A DNA stretch of 64,000 bases from Sycobia sp. Sy_11 (taxonomy: Eukaryota > Arthropoda > Insecta > Hymenoptera > Epichrysomallidae): NCBI GenBank assembly GCA_018907035.1, contig JACCIC010000123.1:1501501-1565500 (forward strand). The letters are read 5' to 3'. The translations under genes and the position numbers were made by a program. Position 1 is the first letter of the stretch; every line of letters begins with the position of its first letter. A model generated the notes under the pieces. The model searched no databases, was not told where the DNA came from, and saw only the letters and a list, made by a program, of their open reading frames with translations. This document shows positions 39,491 through 51,844 of this stretch, piece by piece.

Positions 39491-40248
39491 AAATTTAATT
39501 TAACTATAATTAAAATTAAATAAATAATTGATAATAATGATAATGATAATAATAATAGTAATTAATGTGTAATATTGGTGTTGTTAATTTTACCGGCCTT
39601 GGTGCGCTTCGGCTCTGATCCTGTCGGTGTTTGCTCATGGGCACGTGGATGATGGTGCTCCGCCGGGTGATGGACATAAAATGTGATATAGTGTGACCAT
39701 TCAACTGAGTTGGCCTGGTCTTAATACTTTAAGTGCACTACTTTGCGTTGATATTCCAGCGCTAAAATATTAACTGTTTACGTCCACGTTCGTGTGCCGG
39801 GGTAACGTATCCCTCATCTTTACTGAATGGAGCATGCATGAGGGATACGGCCAAAATACAGCAATGGTCTCTCAGGATAGGATCAGACGTGCTTTTGGTC
39901 TAACGGGCTTGGTGCACCCGGGAGTTACCGATGCTGGGAGTGGGAAATTTGCGCTTGCTTCCTAATTACCGGAAACCCATTACAAGTGGTTCAGCAACCA
40001 CGGACAGTCAAATCGTTCGAACGTTCTGCTTTGATAGGCAGAGGGCTTGGCTTTATCGCCTGGCCGAGAGAAGGAACTACTCTATAAAAACCTCCTAATC
40101 CTAAATTATATGGCAGTTGCGATAGGGGATGCATGGCTCCAGTGTAGAAGAAGGAAGCCACTACAACTGTCAGTAGAATTTCACACCGCCCGTTATTTAA
40201 ATTCTTTGTCCACCGAACGGGATACTGCAAAATGACCTCAGTAGGTGG

Positions 40249-41781
40249 ATGTACGACATAATTTTAAAAATTAATAATAATAAAAAGAAATTAATTGAGG
40301 AGAAAGAGGTAGATAGGGAGTTCAGGAGGTCTAACGACAAGGCCAAAACTGCAGAGAGCGAGCCAACCAAAGCAACCATAGGCAAAAGAAGAGCGGGTAA
40401 AACACCGCTCATAAAATTAGTGAAGGCTGGCGACTCTAAGGATACTACCCAGGCGGCCAGCAAAGCATAGCTACCGACTGCAGAGAAAAACGCAGAACCA
40501 AGCAAGAGCCCCCCTCAGGACAGAACAAATACAAAGAAAAGCAACAGGTTGCGCCCAGCAATACAGAGGGAGCTGCAAATGCTGCAGACTGTAATGATTG
40601 TGCAGCAGCAGCAGTCCCAAAAGAAGAGGCACCCACTAAAACTACCAGGGATTGCCTTGAGGTCCCAGTACATGCTGTGGACCTCTATGAAACTATAAAA
40701 GCGGTCCTCAAAACATCGGAAGACCTGCACTGAGGAAAAAGAGGCTCACTAGCCTCAAAGAGTTAATGGTGGTCATATCGGAGATGGCCATCAGATGTTC
40801 TCGTGCGGAGGCCTAAACGGAGGCTTTGCATGAGCTGACCGTTAAACAAAAAGATACCAAGGAACCACGGACATATGCAACTGTGATCTCCAATAGCAAC
40901 AACAACAGCACAACACAAAGGCAAAAAGCTGAAAGCAGACTGGTCGCTTTAAAGGCCCAGATTGCCAAAGCCACAATAAGGCCACCACCAAAAGTAGTCT
41001 TATTAAAACCTAGGGATGTGGAGACAATCTCCTCCACAGGAAAGGCTAACGAAGTCTTGCAAAAAACTTTCAAACCTAGGAAAGCTAAGGTACAGATAAA
41101 CAATTTGAGGGAGACCAGTAAAGGTCTCCTTGTGGAAACGGCAACGGAAGCGGGGTTGAAAAAGCTCAAGGCATCTAAAAGCCTGACCGACCTATTCGAA
41201 ATAGAAGCCCCAACAAGGGGAAAGCCGAGGCTCATCATCTACGATGTGCCCAAGGACATGTTGCCAGATGAGGTGTTCTCGGCTATATACAAGCAAAACG
41301 AGGGTCTGGCGTCCTCGACAGAAGAGTTCTCTGAACTCTTCAAACCCCGCTTCAAAACGGACAAGAGGAGCGACACTGCAACAAACGGGGTGGTAGAAGT
41401 CACTCCGGTCATCCGGGCCAAACTATTAGAAAGAAAGAGAATTTACATAGAGTGGCTGTCTTGCCGAGTGCAAGACTACCTTCGAGTAACCAGGTGTTAA
41501 AGTGCCAACGCTACGGGCACGTATCCAAGCACTGTAGAGCGGAACAGTGCTGCCCCCACTGCAGTTTAGCGGGATATGGCAGCAAAGAATGCAACAAAAA
41601 AGAGGCAACGCCTAATTGGGTCAATTGTAAAAAGGTGAAGAGAGCATCAAATCATAGCTCCATGGATACAAAAATGTCCAGTATACAAGGCTGTCATGGA
41701 GAGATTAGTCAACTTCACGGACTATGGCCAATAATGAACGAAATAATCGAAGTGGACCTGTCCTGCGCTTCGCGCAGCTAA
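40249..41781 (+). pseudogene. R1-type LINE ORF1 (Gag-like), frameshifted
   Basis: A first piece starts at an ATG at 40249 (MYDIILKINNNKKKLIEEKE) and ends at 40470. The main piece 40826-41500 is rich in Lys and Thr and contains KAKVQINNLRETSKGLLVET and GKPRLIIYDVPKDMLPDEV, an RNA-binding fold typical of these Gag-like proteins. Then, shifted, KCQRYGHVSKHCRAEQCCPH and CSLAGYGSKEC form the zinc-knuckle region; one expected Cys in the first knuckle is absent. The protein would bind element RNA. At least two shifts and stops. Confidence 0.7.
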
Positions 41782-41789
41782 ATGCCAGA

Positions 41790-43836
41790 AGAGCATGCAG
41801 GGTCACTTCAGAGATAATGTCAAAATGTGTGGAAAGAGGAGTAGACATCCAGCTTCTCTAGGAGCCATACTAGCGCAGAGGCCGAATAGAGGGATTCGGG
41901 CTGCGCACGAGGATGGTATATGTGGATGGGAAAATCCTGGGCGGCTATAGCAGTTCTAAATCTTGAGGTGACTAAAATTAACGCACTTAACAAATACACA
42001 CTGTGCTGTAGCGGAGGTTAGGTTGTGTTCTTTAACGATGTATGTGTTCAATGGATACTTCCAGCTGAGCCATGAAATATGGGTACATCTTATTCACTTG
42101 AGTAAGGTGCTGCACGCACTGCGAGGGAGGATGGCTGTTGATTGCAGTGCCAGATCCCCCCGTGGGCGTCTGATCACACGGACCGCAAAGGGGAAAAACT
42201 GGAAAATTTTATAGCACAGTGAAATCTTCGGATCGCCAATGTGCCAGGTAGTATCGCTACCGTCTCCAATGAAGTTGGAGAGGGAAACGTGAACGTAACT
42301 CTTGTCACCACGAATCTCGAGACACTCATCACAGGATGGGCTGTCAGAGAGTACTGGACCTCGAGTGATCATAGAACGATCACGTACCACTTAATCGGAG
42401 CAAGCACACCTGCAAGTTCAGGTGCTGCGAATCAAAGTCAGAAACAAAAGCGATACTACACACAGGAAGCGAACTGCGATACCTTCTGCGCTATACTCGA
42501 GGATGAATGGGACCAGGTCCCTAAAGAAATGACTGGCTCCAAAATGGAGACTATCGAGAGAGTTCGCTCACTGACAGCCAGTTTGCGGAAAGCATGCAAT
42601 GCTGCCATACCGAGGAGTAGGGTAGCTGTTAGGAAGGTTCCCTGGTGGAATCCTGACTTAGATAGGCAGAAAAGGGCTACAAATCGAGCCCGTTGAGTAT
42701 TTCAGAAAGAGCGTGATCCCGTTAGACGGAAGTATCTTAAGAAAGAATACAAAGCGGCCAGAAATGTCCATAGACTCAGGCATACTAAAGAAACCAAATG
42801 GCAAGACTTTGTTACTGTAAAGGGTAATCAGAACCCCTGGGGTGTAGTTTACCGACTGCAAGTAGGTAAGTTGTCCATTAAGGAGGTTGTTTGTAACGTC
42901 CGTCTGGAGAATGACACCTACACGATGGACTGGGTGAGCACCGCTACGGCAGTGCTAAACACCCTGTTCACTCCAGACAATATACAGGATGAAACGCAAG
43001 AGCAAAAAGATATGAGGTCCTTGGCTAACGCTCACCCACCGAGGGGAGCCGAGGTCGAATTTCATCTCACCGAGTTGGATCAGGTCATGGCCAAGATGGA
43101 GCTGGGTAACGCTCCTGGCCCAGAAAATTTCGGCTTGGCCATTATTCGAACTGCACTGCCGACCATCAGGCAGGACCTAATCAATATCTATAACTCGTGT
43201 TGGAGATTTTCGGTCTTCACAAATGAGTGGAAGGCTGGTCAAGTTGTCACAATCCGAAAGGGTGAGGACAAAGAGCCTGAGGATCATGCGTCCTACAGAT
43301 CCATTTGACTCCTGCCACTACTCGGCAAAACCCTTGAGGCTCTGATACTGAACAAACAAAACGGGATCATTAAAACAAGGTTATCTCCAAGACAGTACGG
43401 CTTCAGAAGAGGGCGATCCACTGAGGACGCCATAGTTCAGTTGCGTAAGTCTGTGAGTGAATCGAGTAGAAAATACGTTGTTGCAACCTTTCTGGATATA
43501 AAGGGCGCCTTTGACAATGTCTGGTGTTCCACTGTACTAACAGCATTGAAAAGCAAAGCATGCCCCAGGAGTCTCTACAAACTAATAAAAGATTACCTGA
43601 AGGGCCGTCAAGTCCTCATACGAGATGGCTTCTCTTCTCTTCGAGAGGAAGTACAACTTGGGGTCAGTAAGGGATGCCCGCAGGGATCCGTACTGGGCCC
43701 AACTCTGTGGAACCTTGTCCTAGATCTCTTTCTTTGGCAGCTCTCAAGACAAGGGTGTGAGGTCATCGCCTACGCGGACGACATCGAACTCCTAGTGGAG
43801 GGAGACTCACGTAGTGAGAGATCCTTCCAAAGATAA
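41790..43836 (+). pseudogene. R1-type LINE ORF2 (endonuclease + RT), broken
   Basis: Starts near FAQLNARRACRVTSEIMSK. The endonuclease end contains NLRIANVPGSIATVSN, NVTLVTTNLETLITGWAV and EYWTSSDHRTITYHLIG (catalytic SDH) within 42241-42696. RT: 42871-43308 (EVEFHLTELDQVMAKMELGN, APGPENFG) and 43441-43836 (YVVATFLDIKGAFDNVW with catalytic Asp, LGVSKGCPQGSVLGPTLWN, VIAYADDIELLVEG with the Asp pair). Stops at 42694 and 43306 and a shift in the endonuclease inactivate it. Sequence after 43836 is unrelated. Confidence 0.85.
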
Positions 43837-43850
43837 TATAGAATCTATAT

Positions 43851-44600
43851 GTCAAATTTCGAAGCAATCTTTGGAAAACAGAAAAGAAATTGGAATCGTA
43901 CTATTTCGTCCGGAGCGTATTTAGAAAGCGAGAGAGAGAGCCTTCAAGTAACATGACGAGCCTATAATCCCTTTTCTCGAACGTACTGTGCGAAGTATTG
44001 CAGCTATAAAGGGGAGAGGGCTGAATGTTGTATAAATATACATGTAGGTGTTGCATCGCACGAATGTTGGCCATTTCCACGAGGCGTACTGTATTATGCA
44101 GCAAAGGCGAGAACGTTGCCTTGCCAGAGCCAATTCTCATAGCTTGATAAAAGCACCTTTTTTTATCACCGAGGGTAACCGGACATTCTGTTGTTGGAAA
44201 CTGAGCGCCGACGCTGACCTCAGAGGAAAGTTCCCGAATCGATGCTAAATAGTAACTGTCGAAATTTCTCACTACGAATTTCTCACGACGTTAATATTAG
44301 ATTTATAATTTTTTTAAAAAAAAGGAAGGAACGTAGAGTCTAAATGATAAATTGAATGATGATATGGCATCAATACATATGAATGTGCATGTACGTTTGT
44401 TTTTTGGTAGTTTAGTTTTGGTACTAAGTATGATTAATAAAATATTAATTATAAAATACCTAAAATCAGTTGAATGATGGATTAACAAACTTCTAACTCA
44501 TACTAGAGTATGATATAAAGAATAGTTTAATAATTATAAACGTACAACAAAACCAAACCATTAAGATTAAGAATGTTAGGTCAGCAATTTTTGATAAAGC
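43851..44600. other. Region without recognisable gene
   Basis: Up to about 44270 the DNA is of balanced composition and may belong to an unidentified repeat; then AT-rich. A minus-strand frame at 44272-43901 (123 codons) has no family motif. I looked here for a Gypsy 5' LTR by comparison with 51450-51900 and found none. Confidence 0.45.
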
Positions 44601-44607
44601 CCTAGAA

Positions 44608-45356
44608 ATGAAGCGGCAGAAACGCCTAGAGAAATTGCGGCAGAGGGAATTGGCATTTTTCGGCTCCTGTAGCGATCTCGAGGCTGAAGAAGCTGGAAAT
44701 ACCGGAAGGTCGGAGAAGGAAAGGGGTGATTCAAAAACAGGCACCGACTGTGGAAAAGCGACTGCTCTGATAGCAGCTCGAGCAGTTCAAGCAGTTGAAG
44801 TAGTTCTAGTGATAGCGATTAGATCTGTAGAATTTCCCGACTGTATCTGAACCTGTGTTACTAAAACTGTACCAAAAATATATATATATAGTACATAAAA
44901 CTTTTCGCCCCGTCTTTCAAAATATATGTACTGTATGGCAAAATAAATCTTATTCTATCAAAATAACCGGTGCGTTAATTATTCTATGGGAGTGCCATAC
45001 TATAATCTATTCATTCTAGATGAAACTGAAAGCAAATTAATTGAGACAATAGCGAAGTTAAACATCTGTTGTAAGAAAATTTTTAAAACTTCCTCACGAA
45101 TGGCAGAGAATAGAGTATTTATAGAGGAATCACTAGACGCATGTGCCGAAACACATAGTAGTACCAATTATCTGTACGATAAACTATTAAAAGCTGAACG
45201 CGATATAGGGATCTTGAAAAACGAGAATAGAGAGTTAAAGTGTATATTAACGTGTATATTAAAGACCAATATAAAACGCTAGTTCGAGTAAACTTAGGAG
45301 AACGGGTCGAAATGGAGGCTATTGAAAACCTAGAGCAAGCGTTAAGCAAACTATAA
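44608..45356 (+). pseudogene. Gypsy upstream small frames (unknown role)
   Basis: From an ATG at 44608, MKRQKRLEKLRQRELAFFGS leads, after a shift, to a Ser-rich tail (SDCSDSSSSSSS) near 44765-44800. A second frame, from an ATG at 44986 (MGVPYYNLFILDETESKLIE), runs 98 codons with a helical, probably coiled-coil C-terminus; its neighbour frame continues RVNLGERVEMEAIENLEQAL to a stop at 45353. I do not recognise these. Their position ahead of Gag suggests accessory or former Gag sequence. Confidence 0.35.
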
Positions 45357-45591
45357 CTGGACGAGTGATTTTCACCGTTTTCTTTTCTTATTCTCTCGCG
45401 TTTCCCTCGAGTAATATATTAACATAATCGATTTAATGTTCCGAGTTAAATAATAGTTAATAATCTTGCAGGATCTAGTTTTGCCTAAAAAAAAAGAAAA
45501 AATAGAAACAAGACTTGAATCATCGCGCGTACGAATCAATATTATTCGTACTTATAAATAAAGCAAGAACCTTCAACGATAATATCCACAT

Positions 45592-47080
45592 ATGTCGGAT
45601 CGTAGGATCACGAGACAATTGGCAGCCAAAAACGAGGAACTCAAACACAAGTTAGAATCCTTCCACCCCTTTGCGCCGCAACCTAAAATACCAAGGGGAG
45701 AAGCAGATATCCCCTGAGTATCTTGCAACTTACTTAGTAACGAAATAGCCGCAGGACAGGGAAATAACGACTCCGGAAACGCCAACTGCGATTCAAATAG
45801 GTTTACCGGGGAAATATCTTTTGAGGTCTATAGTGACGATTATAACGAACTCCGTGGTCCGGATCATAGAGATAACGCTCTCGAACTCTCAGACGCGTTG
45901 GAGAGTGATAATAGTGAAGATGCCACCATAATCGCAAACATGCCTCCGCAACCGGTACCTTTAAAAGACGTCTTAAAAGTTGTTCCTTCCATTAACGGAC
46001 GGAATGGAACTATTAGCGCTTTCTTGAGGGCTGCGATGAGACCCTAGAGATGACAGATCAGGCGAGCGAACCCAATTTCGTAGAAATGTTATGTTCACGG
46101 ATAACGGATGAGGCCAGAGAAGCCATCCGTGGAGAATCATTCGTTACGTTAGAACAGTTAAAGGGTGCTATTAAAATGATATATATGCCTCTCCAGACTG
46201 TTCACCAATTAATAGGCGAATTAGGCAGCGAATTCCAAAGGGATGAGAAAAACGTGAATACGTTTGCGAATAGGGTAAAGGATCTTGGTCGTCGACTTCT
46301 GGAAGCAAAGAAAGCATATTTGGGAGAGGTCACAGAAGAGGACCGAAGAATGACTGAAAAAACGGTAATATAATGCTTTCGTAACGGATTAAAAGCCGAG
46401 ATAGTTAGGGATTTAGAAGACGCTATGGATATCCATAACATAGTCAAAAACGCTATAAAGGCCCAGCGGAAAATACATTCACGCATGGTTTTCAGGAAAA
46501 ATACCGTGAAATCCGAGCGCAAAGAAAAGGATAAAGAAGGTCGTAAACAATATGTTGTATGACAAATGGACCAAGACATCATTCAAAAAGGGATCGAAAG
46601 GTGTCGATTAAATGACAAAATTGGGCACCATTCAGATAGGTTTAATCACCAACCAAATTCCATCTGTTTCACGGTGGCTTGTCAACTTCGTAAGGTACCT
46701 GGAAATACCGCTAAAGATTGTCCTAATCAGGTGAAATGTCAGCAGTGCAACGCTATAGGGCATACAGCCAGATCTTGCAAACAAATGAAAAATGCTTTCG
46801 ATGTAATGAATCTGGGCACCGGGTGGTTAACTGTCCGCATGCTACGTAGCCGGAGTTTCACGTCACTCCGCCGGGGTACAGCCGAAAGGACTTACGTAAT
46901 AATTGCCGTAAACCAGGACATATAGCGGCAACCTGCCCTCATATGAATAGCTGCGCATATTGCAAAAACAGAGGGTATCATATAAATAAATACAGGAAGC
47001 GTATTTACAACGAGCAACAGGGGGCGGAAAACAGCTACGGTGCTTCCACATTAAGAGCGCGGTAGGAGGCACTGCCAAGC
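45592..47080 (+). pseudogene. Gypsy Gag, broken
   Basis: ATG at 45592 (MSDRRITRQLAAKNEELKHK), with a TGA at 45715. The capsid-like part lies in 46050-46373 (EPNFVEMLCSRITDEAREAI, TVHQLIGELGSEFQRDEKNV, ANRVKDLGRRLLEAKKAYLG), followed by FRNGLKAEIVRDLEDAMDI. A zinc knuckle CQQCNAIGHTARSC is near 46739-46780; flanking knuckles are partly degraded. A TAA after EKTVI (46371) and later shifts break it. Gag would package the element RNA. Confidence 0.75.
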
Positions 47081-47121
47081 AACACGAACTCTACCAATTT
47101 AATGATGATAGAAGAGGAAGA

Positions 47122-48050
47122 TTGCGAATTATTACCGCTATAAACGCTGGAAAGTTACCAAGCGTAAACTTAAGGTTTAAACAAAATAGAATTTCCTTTT
47201 TAATCGACTCAGGCTCGCATGGGAACATTTTGAAACTGAGCATTTTGCAACGAGACTGTAAGGTTAAAGGGAATTATAAACAATGTCATAGAATCGCTAG
47301 ATACTGCAGAAATTAAGGGTTTTTCAGGTAGATTGATCTTCCATGTAGTCAAGGAATCATTTAAACTTCCTTACGATGGAATATTATGTATAGATTTTCT
47401 ACATCGTAAAGAAGTGATCACAGACTTTGGGAGGAAAATTGTGGCGGTTAACAAATATGAAATCCCAATAAGCTGTAATGAAAACGGAATTCAGTCGAAT
47501 ACAAAAATTTTGAACGCAAGTTTTTATAAGAAAGGCAATAGGTTTCTATTTTTGAAGGGATATGATACGTTTTTCTTATTAGATACCGGATCCGAAGCCA
47601 ACGTAATCAGAATTGGCTCAGTTCCGTGTATATCGAAGATATATACCGAACGAAAAACATATTTCAGAGGTATCGATGGAATACTGATTACTACCCTTGG
47701 GGTAGTTTGTATGAATATATTAGGAATACTAACAGAATTTATTGTACTACCAAATCATAGTGATATACCCTATAACGCTATAATTGGTTCCAGTTTTTTA
47801 TATAAAGCAAAGGCTATTATTGATTTCAAGCAAAGAACGTTGAAAGTGGGGAATAAAGTAACTAATTTAGATTGGTTGAGTGACAAGGAACTATTTTTCT
47901 TGAGTAATAACGATCTCGAAATAGAAAAGGAACTGGATATTTCAGATAAACCAGATTTCGAGGATTTTAAGACGTGGTGGCAGTTCGATGGAACCTCGCT
48001 GAAGGATTGTAATATTATTTGCGATGAACATAAAGATTTATTCATGGTAT
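47122..48050 (+). pseudogene. Gypsy protease region with two retropepsin-like domains
   Basis: First domain: SFLIDSGSHGNILKLS (active-site DSG) near 47200-47245, continuing in the next frame with FKLPYDGILCIDFLHRKEVI and TDFGRKIVAV (the ILG-x-D-F type block). Second domain: FFLLDTGSEANVIRIGS near 47572-47622, followed by EFIVLPNHSDIPYNAIIGSS and FLYKAKAIIDFKQRTLKVGN. Each half has an Asp-x-Gly site and its own C-terminal block. Gypsy elements usually have one such domain. A stop at 47314 and a shift separate the first domain. Confidence 0.6.
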
Positions 48051-48810
48051 CTGACTATACCACAAAAGCGTCCACTAATACCGATCGAATTGAAAAAATC
48101 ATCGAAATGACAGAAATATCCAAACTAGGGGAAACAGAATATAACCAAGCCTCTGATTTACTGCGGCGGAATGAAGACTGTTTTTATTCTGAAGGAGACG
48201 AATTATCGACGACGAATGTCATTTCTCACAAAATCCCCACGATAGACAATATACCTGTTTTTATGCGACAGTACCGATTACCCCGCATTTTAAAAGAAGA
48301 AGTAAACATACAGGTTCGAGATCTTTTAAAAAAGGGAATAATACGACATTCTAGAAGCAGTTACTCCTCGGCTCTATAGGTTGTTCCAAAGAAGAGCCTA
48401 GCAGATGATAAACCTAGATGAAGGGTGGTGGTCGACTTTAGAGCATTAAATGAGAAGACCGTAACGTTGGCTTACCCGCTACCTAACATTGTAGATATTC
48501 TCGATACCGTTGGCTCGACGAAATATTATACTGTCGTGTCGTAATTCTGAAAATGCATTTCAACAGTTAAAACGAGCATTATGTACTGCGCCTGTACTTC
48601 AATTTCCCGATATGGATAAACCTTTTTTAATAACTACAGACGCATTGGGCTACGCTATCGGGGGGATATTGTCACAAGGAAAAATCGGTAAAGCGGATTT
48701 AAATACCAGAGTAATTAAATGGCGGTTGAAGCTTTCTGAATATAACTACGACATAGTTTACAACCCTGGAAAGGCGAACGTACACGCGGATGATCTATCT
48801 CAGAACCCGA
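48051..48810 (+). pseudogene. Gypsy RT/RNase H remnant, catalytic core deleted
   Basis: HKIPTIDNIPVFMRQYRLP, VNIQVRDLLKKGIIRHSRSS and, after a stop at 48377, VVVDFRALNEKTVTLAYPLP with VDILDTVGSTKYYTV are the N-terminal RT blocks. At about 48540 the sequence jumps to NSENAFQQLKRALCTAPVLQ and FPDMDKPFLITTDALGYAIG, the RNase H start, and at about 48697 again to VIKWRLKLSEYNYDIVYNPG, KANVHADDLSQNPIKG. The YxDD core and the middle of RNase H are missing: two deletions. Confidence 0.8.
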
Positions 48811-50560
48811 TAAAAGGTTTAAACGTAGTTACGAGAGGACAAGCAAAAAGGGACCAGTTCTATAACGAACCAGAAATTAAAGCCGCCCAAGATCCCAAAT
48901 AGCATAAAGAAATTGCTCCAGAATCTCCAAGAGAGAGCCGGAATAAAGATACTTACAATACATATAGTTCGGATAATTTAAGAAAAAATATACAGCTTCA
49001 CCGTCCGCAACGACGTAAAACTACGATCGAACCTGGCCTAAGCATTTTTACAAAAGAAAAGGCGGATAAAAGTAAAGGAAACTGTAGTAACAAGGAACAA
49101 AATAATACGTCAATTATTAACGATAACAATGCAGAGACGCAACCGTCTAATTGGCGTCGACGTTTACGTGGACCCAAGGATAATAAACAAAGTGAAGGGG
49201 AAGACCAGCAAAAATATGAAAACTGACGTGAGAAACCGCCTAAGATCAGGGGTAGCACCATATTACCTAATTGGTAAGAGAAACCTGGCAATTCGACAGT
49301 TTTAAAGAGAATACACTCGCGACCCGAAGAAAGCGGTTACAAACGCGATGTAGAAAACTGAGGGTTATGCTCATACTGTAAATACAAAATTAGCGATGAA
49401 GCAATCCCAGCTTATACACTGGCAACCAATTCTAGTCTGAATATACAAGGTGCAATATAAGTGGTTCGGAACCCACTATAAACTGTAGGTCCATAAAAGT
49501 CGCAATGATGTACAGATCTGCACCATTGAAAAGATCAGCAATACTGCAAAGCTCTAAAGCACAACCGGTCGAATTTTATGTGCAGCAAAGCACACCTGAG
49601 CGACCTTTGTTTTTTTTTTGTTTTTTTTGAGGGTTATGCTATCCGTCGGAATTACGCGTCCGCCCGCAGAAAAAGTAACTTTTGATAAAAACATTAAGGA
49701 AATAGAACCATCCCAATGGTACGACGGTTTACATGAAAATATGATTTCCGAACCTCTCGAGAACATAATACAGAGTGAAGGTAATAATAAACCATTAGAG
49801 GGGGGGCATTATCGAAAAAGAGGAGGGCGTCCCCCAAAATCGATATCAGCCAAGGAACCCGATCAAAATGAAAATCGAGATATTGAAATTACACGAAAAT
49901 CAAGAAATTCCAGGTACACACGCGCCCAGGTAAATAAGAGAAAGGGAATCGAAACAGACGAATCAATAGATTTACGGAATAATAGTAGAGACGAAACTGA
50001 GGCTGCTCTTAGGAAATCAAGCAGCGATTCATCATGCAGTAAATTCTCGCGTCGTAGAAAAAAACCATATTCAAAAAATAAGAAGGATCTAAAAGGTATC
50101 GTCAAGAACACTCCCGTGAATAGTTCAAGTTCTGAACTCCCGAGCGAAACGGAATCCGAAATAGAAAGCGACTCAGTTACTAATATAAAAAAAATAAACA
50201 ATACCGCTAGGGAAGAATTCAATACAACCAGGAGTTTCACCCAAGGTGACAATTACATAATAGAGACAAAAGAGTTAATACAGTTTAGAACCGATCATAT
50301 CATCTATTTTATCGCTAAAAACGGGGAAGCTTGTGATGAAGGTGCGCGGAAACTAATAGAAACCAACAAGATTCCCGCTCAACAGAAAGTAGAGGTAAAA
50401 GGGCTAAAATTTCTTTAAAGAAGTAACCGAAAATTCCTAATTGCCATGTGCATCAAAAGTGATCAGCCTGAATCCTTGACTACTATAAAAGAAAATATGC
50501 AGGAAACTTGTAAAATGCTAAGAGCATTTCTAATATAGAGAGGGATAAGTGAAGTAAGCT
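48811..50560 (+). pseudogene. Gypsy spacer between RNase H and integrase
   Basis: Two charged, low-complexity frames. The first (to about 49260) contains LHRPQRR and NWRRRLRGPKDNKQSEGED. The second, 49618-50418, is 266 codons and contains RKRGGRPPKS (AT-hook-like), NSRYTRAQVNKRKGIETDES and a Ser/Glu-rich part (NSSSSELPSETESEIESD), ending AREEFNTTRSFTQGDNYIIE and NGEACDEGARKLIETNKIP. It starts after a T-run at about 49608. Its length and basic character are unusual for this place; function unknown. Confidence 0.5.
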
Positions 50561-50604
50561 TAGCATATTCGCAGCAAATAGCGGAACTTGCATGGTCCGA
50601 AGTT

Positions 50605-51475
50605 TTGGATATCTTTAAAACCGAGTTTCATAACGCTGGTATTAAAATTATAATCTGTAAAGGAAACTTGAAGTTTGTCCCGAAGGAACGAAGAGATGAA
50701 ATATTTTATGAAAAACACAACTCACCAATAGGAGGGCACAGGGGGGTTTCAACGACGTTTAACCAAGAATACTACTGGGAGAATCTTAAAGCAGACGTAC
50801 AGAGACGTGTACAGCAGTGTATCACCTGTCAATTGAAAAAATTAGTACGAGTGAAAACAAGACAGCCAATGATAATAACGGATACACTGGGGACAACGTT
50901 TGAAAAAATGGCTCTCGATATTGTCGGACCTTTGCCAAAAACGATGAATGCAAGTGAGTATATATTCACCATGCAAGGCTAGCTTTCGAAGTATTGCATT
51001 GCTATGCTCTTGCCCGACGCTTTGGTATCCACGATCGCAGACGCGTTCATAAAAAGGTGCATTTGTGTTTTCGGAGCTCCAAAGATTGTACTTACAGACC
51101 AGGGTAGAAACTTCTTAAGCAACTTGATGCAGCGAGTAGCAAAAATATTTCGAATAAAAAGAGTAAGGACGACTGCGTTTCACCCACAATCTAATGAGTC
51201 TTTGGAGCGATCCCACCATGCTCTGGGGGAATTGCTTAAGCAGTATACCGAGAAAGATAGTGAATGGGATGAGTGGGTAGAACTGGCCAACCTAAATTAT
51301 AATACTTGCGAATAGGAGAGCACCAAAGACAAACCCTTCGAAGTAGTGTTTGGTAGATTAGCAAGGTTACCATCGAACGATCCGCTCAGAGAAGCTGATT
51401 TAGTTCCAACTTACCAAGGATACATTAAGGATTTAATCGTTTAAATTCTTGGAAAGTCTAATAAAACAAAACTTT
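50605..51475 (+). pseudogene. Gypsy integrase, two stops
   Basis: Zinc-binding part: EIFYEKHNSPIGGHRGVSTT and CITCQLKK (H-x-H, C-x-x-C) in 50605-50982. Core: KMALDIVGPLPKTMN (first Asp), a TAG at 50980, then VLTDQGRNFLSNLM (second Asp) and FHPQSNESLERSHHAL (catalytic Glu) in 51004-51315, another TAG at 51313, and DKPFEVVFGRLARLPS, EADLVPTYQGYIKDL up to about 51440. All three catalytic residues remain, but the two stops disable it. No chromodomain seen. The 3' end of the element is lost. Confidence 0.85.
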
Positions 51476-51844
51476 CAACTTCCACTGACTAGTTTTGCAC
51501 TTCTCTGTACACCAAAGTAGTTTAAACATTGTAACCTTTGTATAGAGAAATTGAATAAAAAATTATATATGTAAGACGTAACCACACAATGTAACTAAAT
51601 AATTCTCTTTTGACAACTGATATAGCATAAAAAAACTCGATATTTTCAAATCGTCTGGATTTTTTACAGCTTCCCATTATAAAATTCATGAAGGCCTATT
51701 TTAGGATTTAGATAAATAAAATTTTTTTCGAACATATTCAGATACGAATTTTGAAAATTATTGGTAGATTTACTCTAAAACCTTCATACTTGCAATTGAT
51801 TGTCTCAAACTATATTAATCACATCTGTGCCGAACTTTATTCAT

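Larger units (their letters stand above)
39780..43850 (+). mobile_element. R1-clade-type LINE, decayed and 3'-truncated
   Basis: Order: about 450 bp of leader, ORF1 (Gag-like with zinc knuckles), then ORF2 with APE endonuclease and reverse transcriptase. It stops just after the YADD motif; the remainder of ORF2 and the 3' tail are missing. Domain style (ORF1 knuckles, LKSKACPRSLYKLIKDYL, GCPQGSVLGP) is that of R1/Waldo-like elements. Multiple shifts in both ORFs. No 28S rDNA flanks are visible. Confidence 0.8.
44600..51475 (+). mobile_element. Gypsy (Ty3) element, internally deleted, no LTRs seen
   Basis: Plus-strand remnants in order: two small upstream frames, Gag with zinc knuckles, two protease-like domains, RT start, RNase H end, a spacer of about 1.7 kb, and integrase. 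Deletions remove the RT catalytic core and the middle of RNase H. No matching LTR pair was found, so the ends are approximate. Many single stops show it is dead. Confidence 0.8.

Noticed and set aside
43901..44272. 123-codon minus-strand frame
   Set aside because: No motif, no homologous pattern, and the region lies after a truncated LINE. Probably chance.
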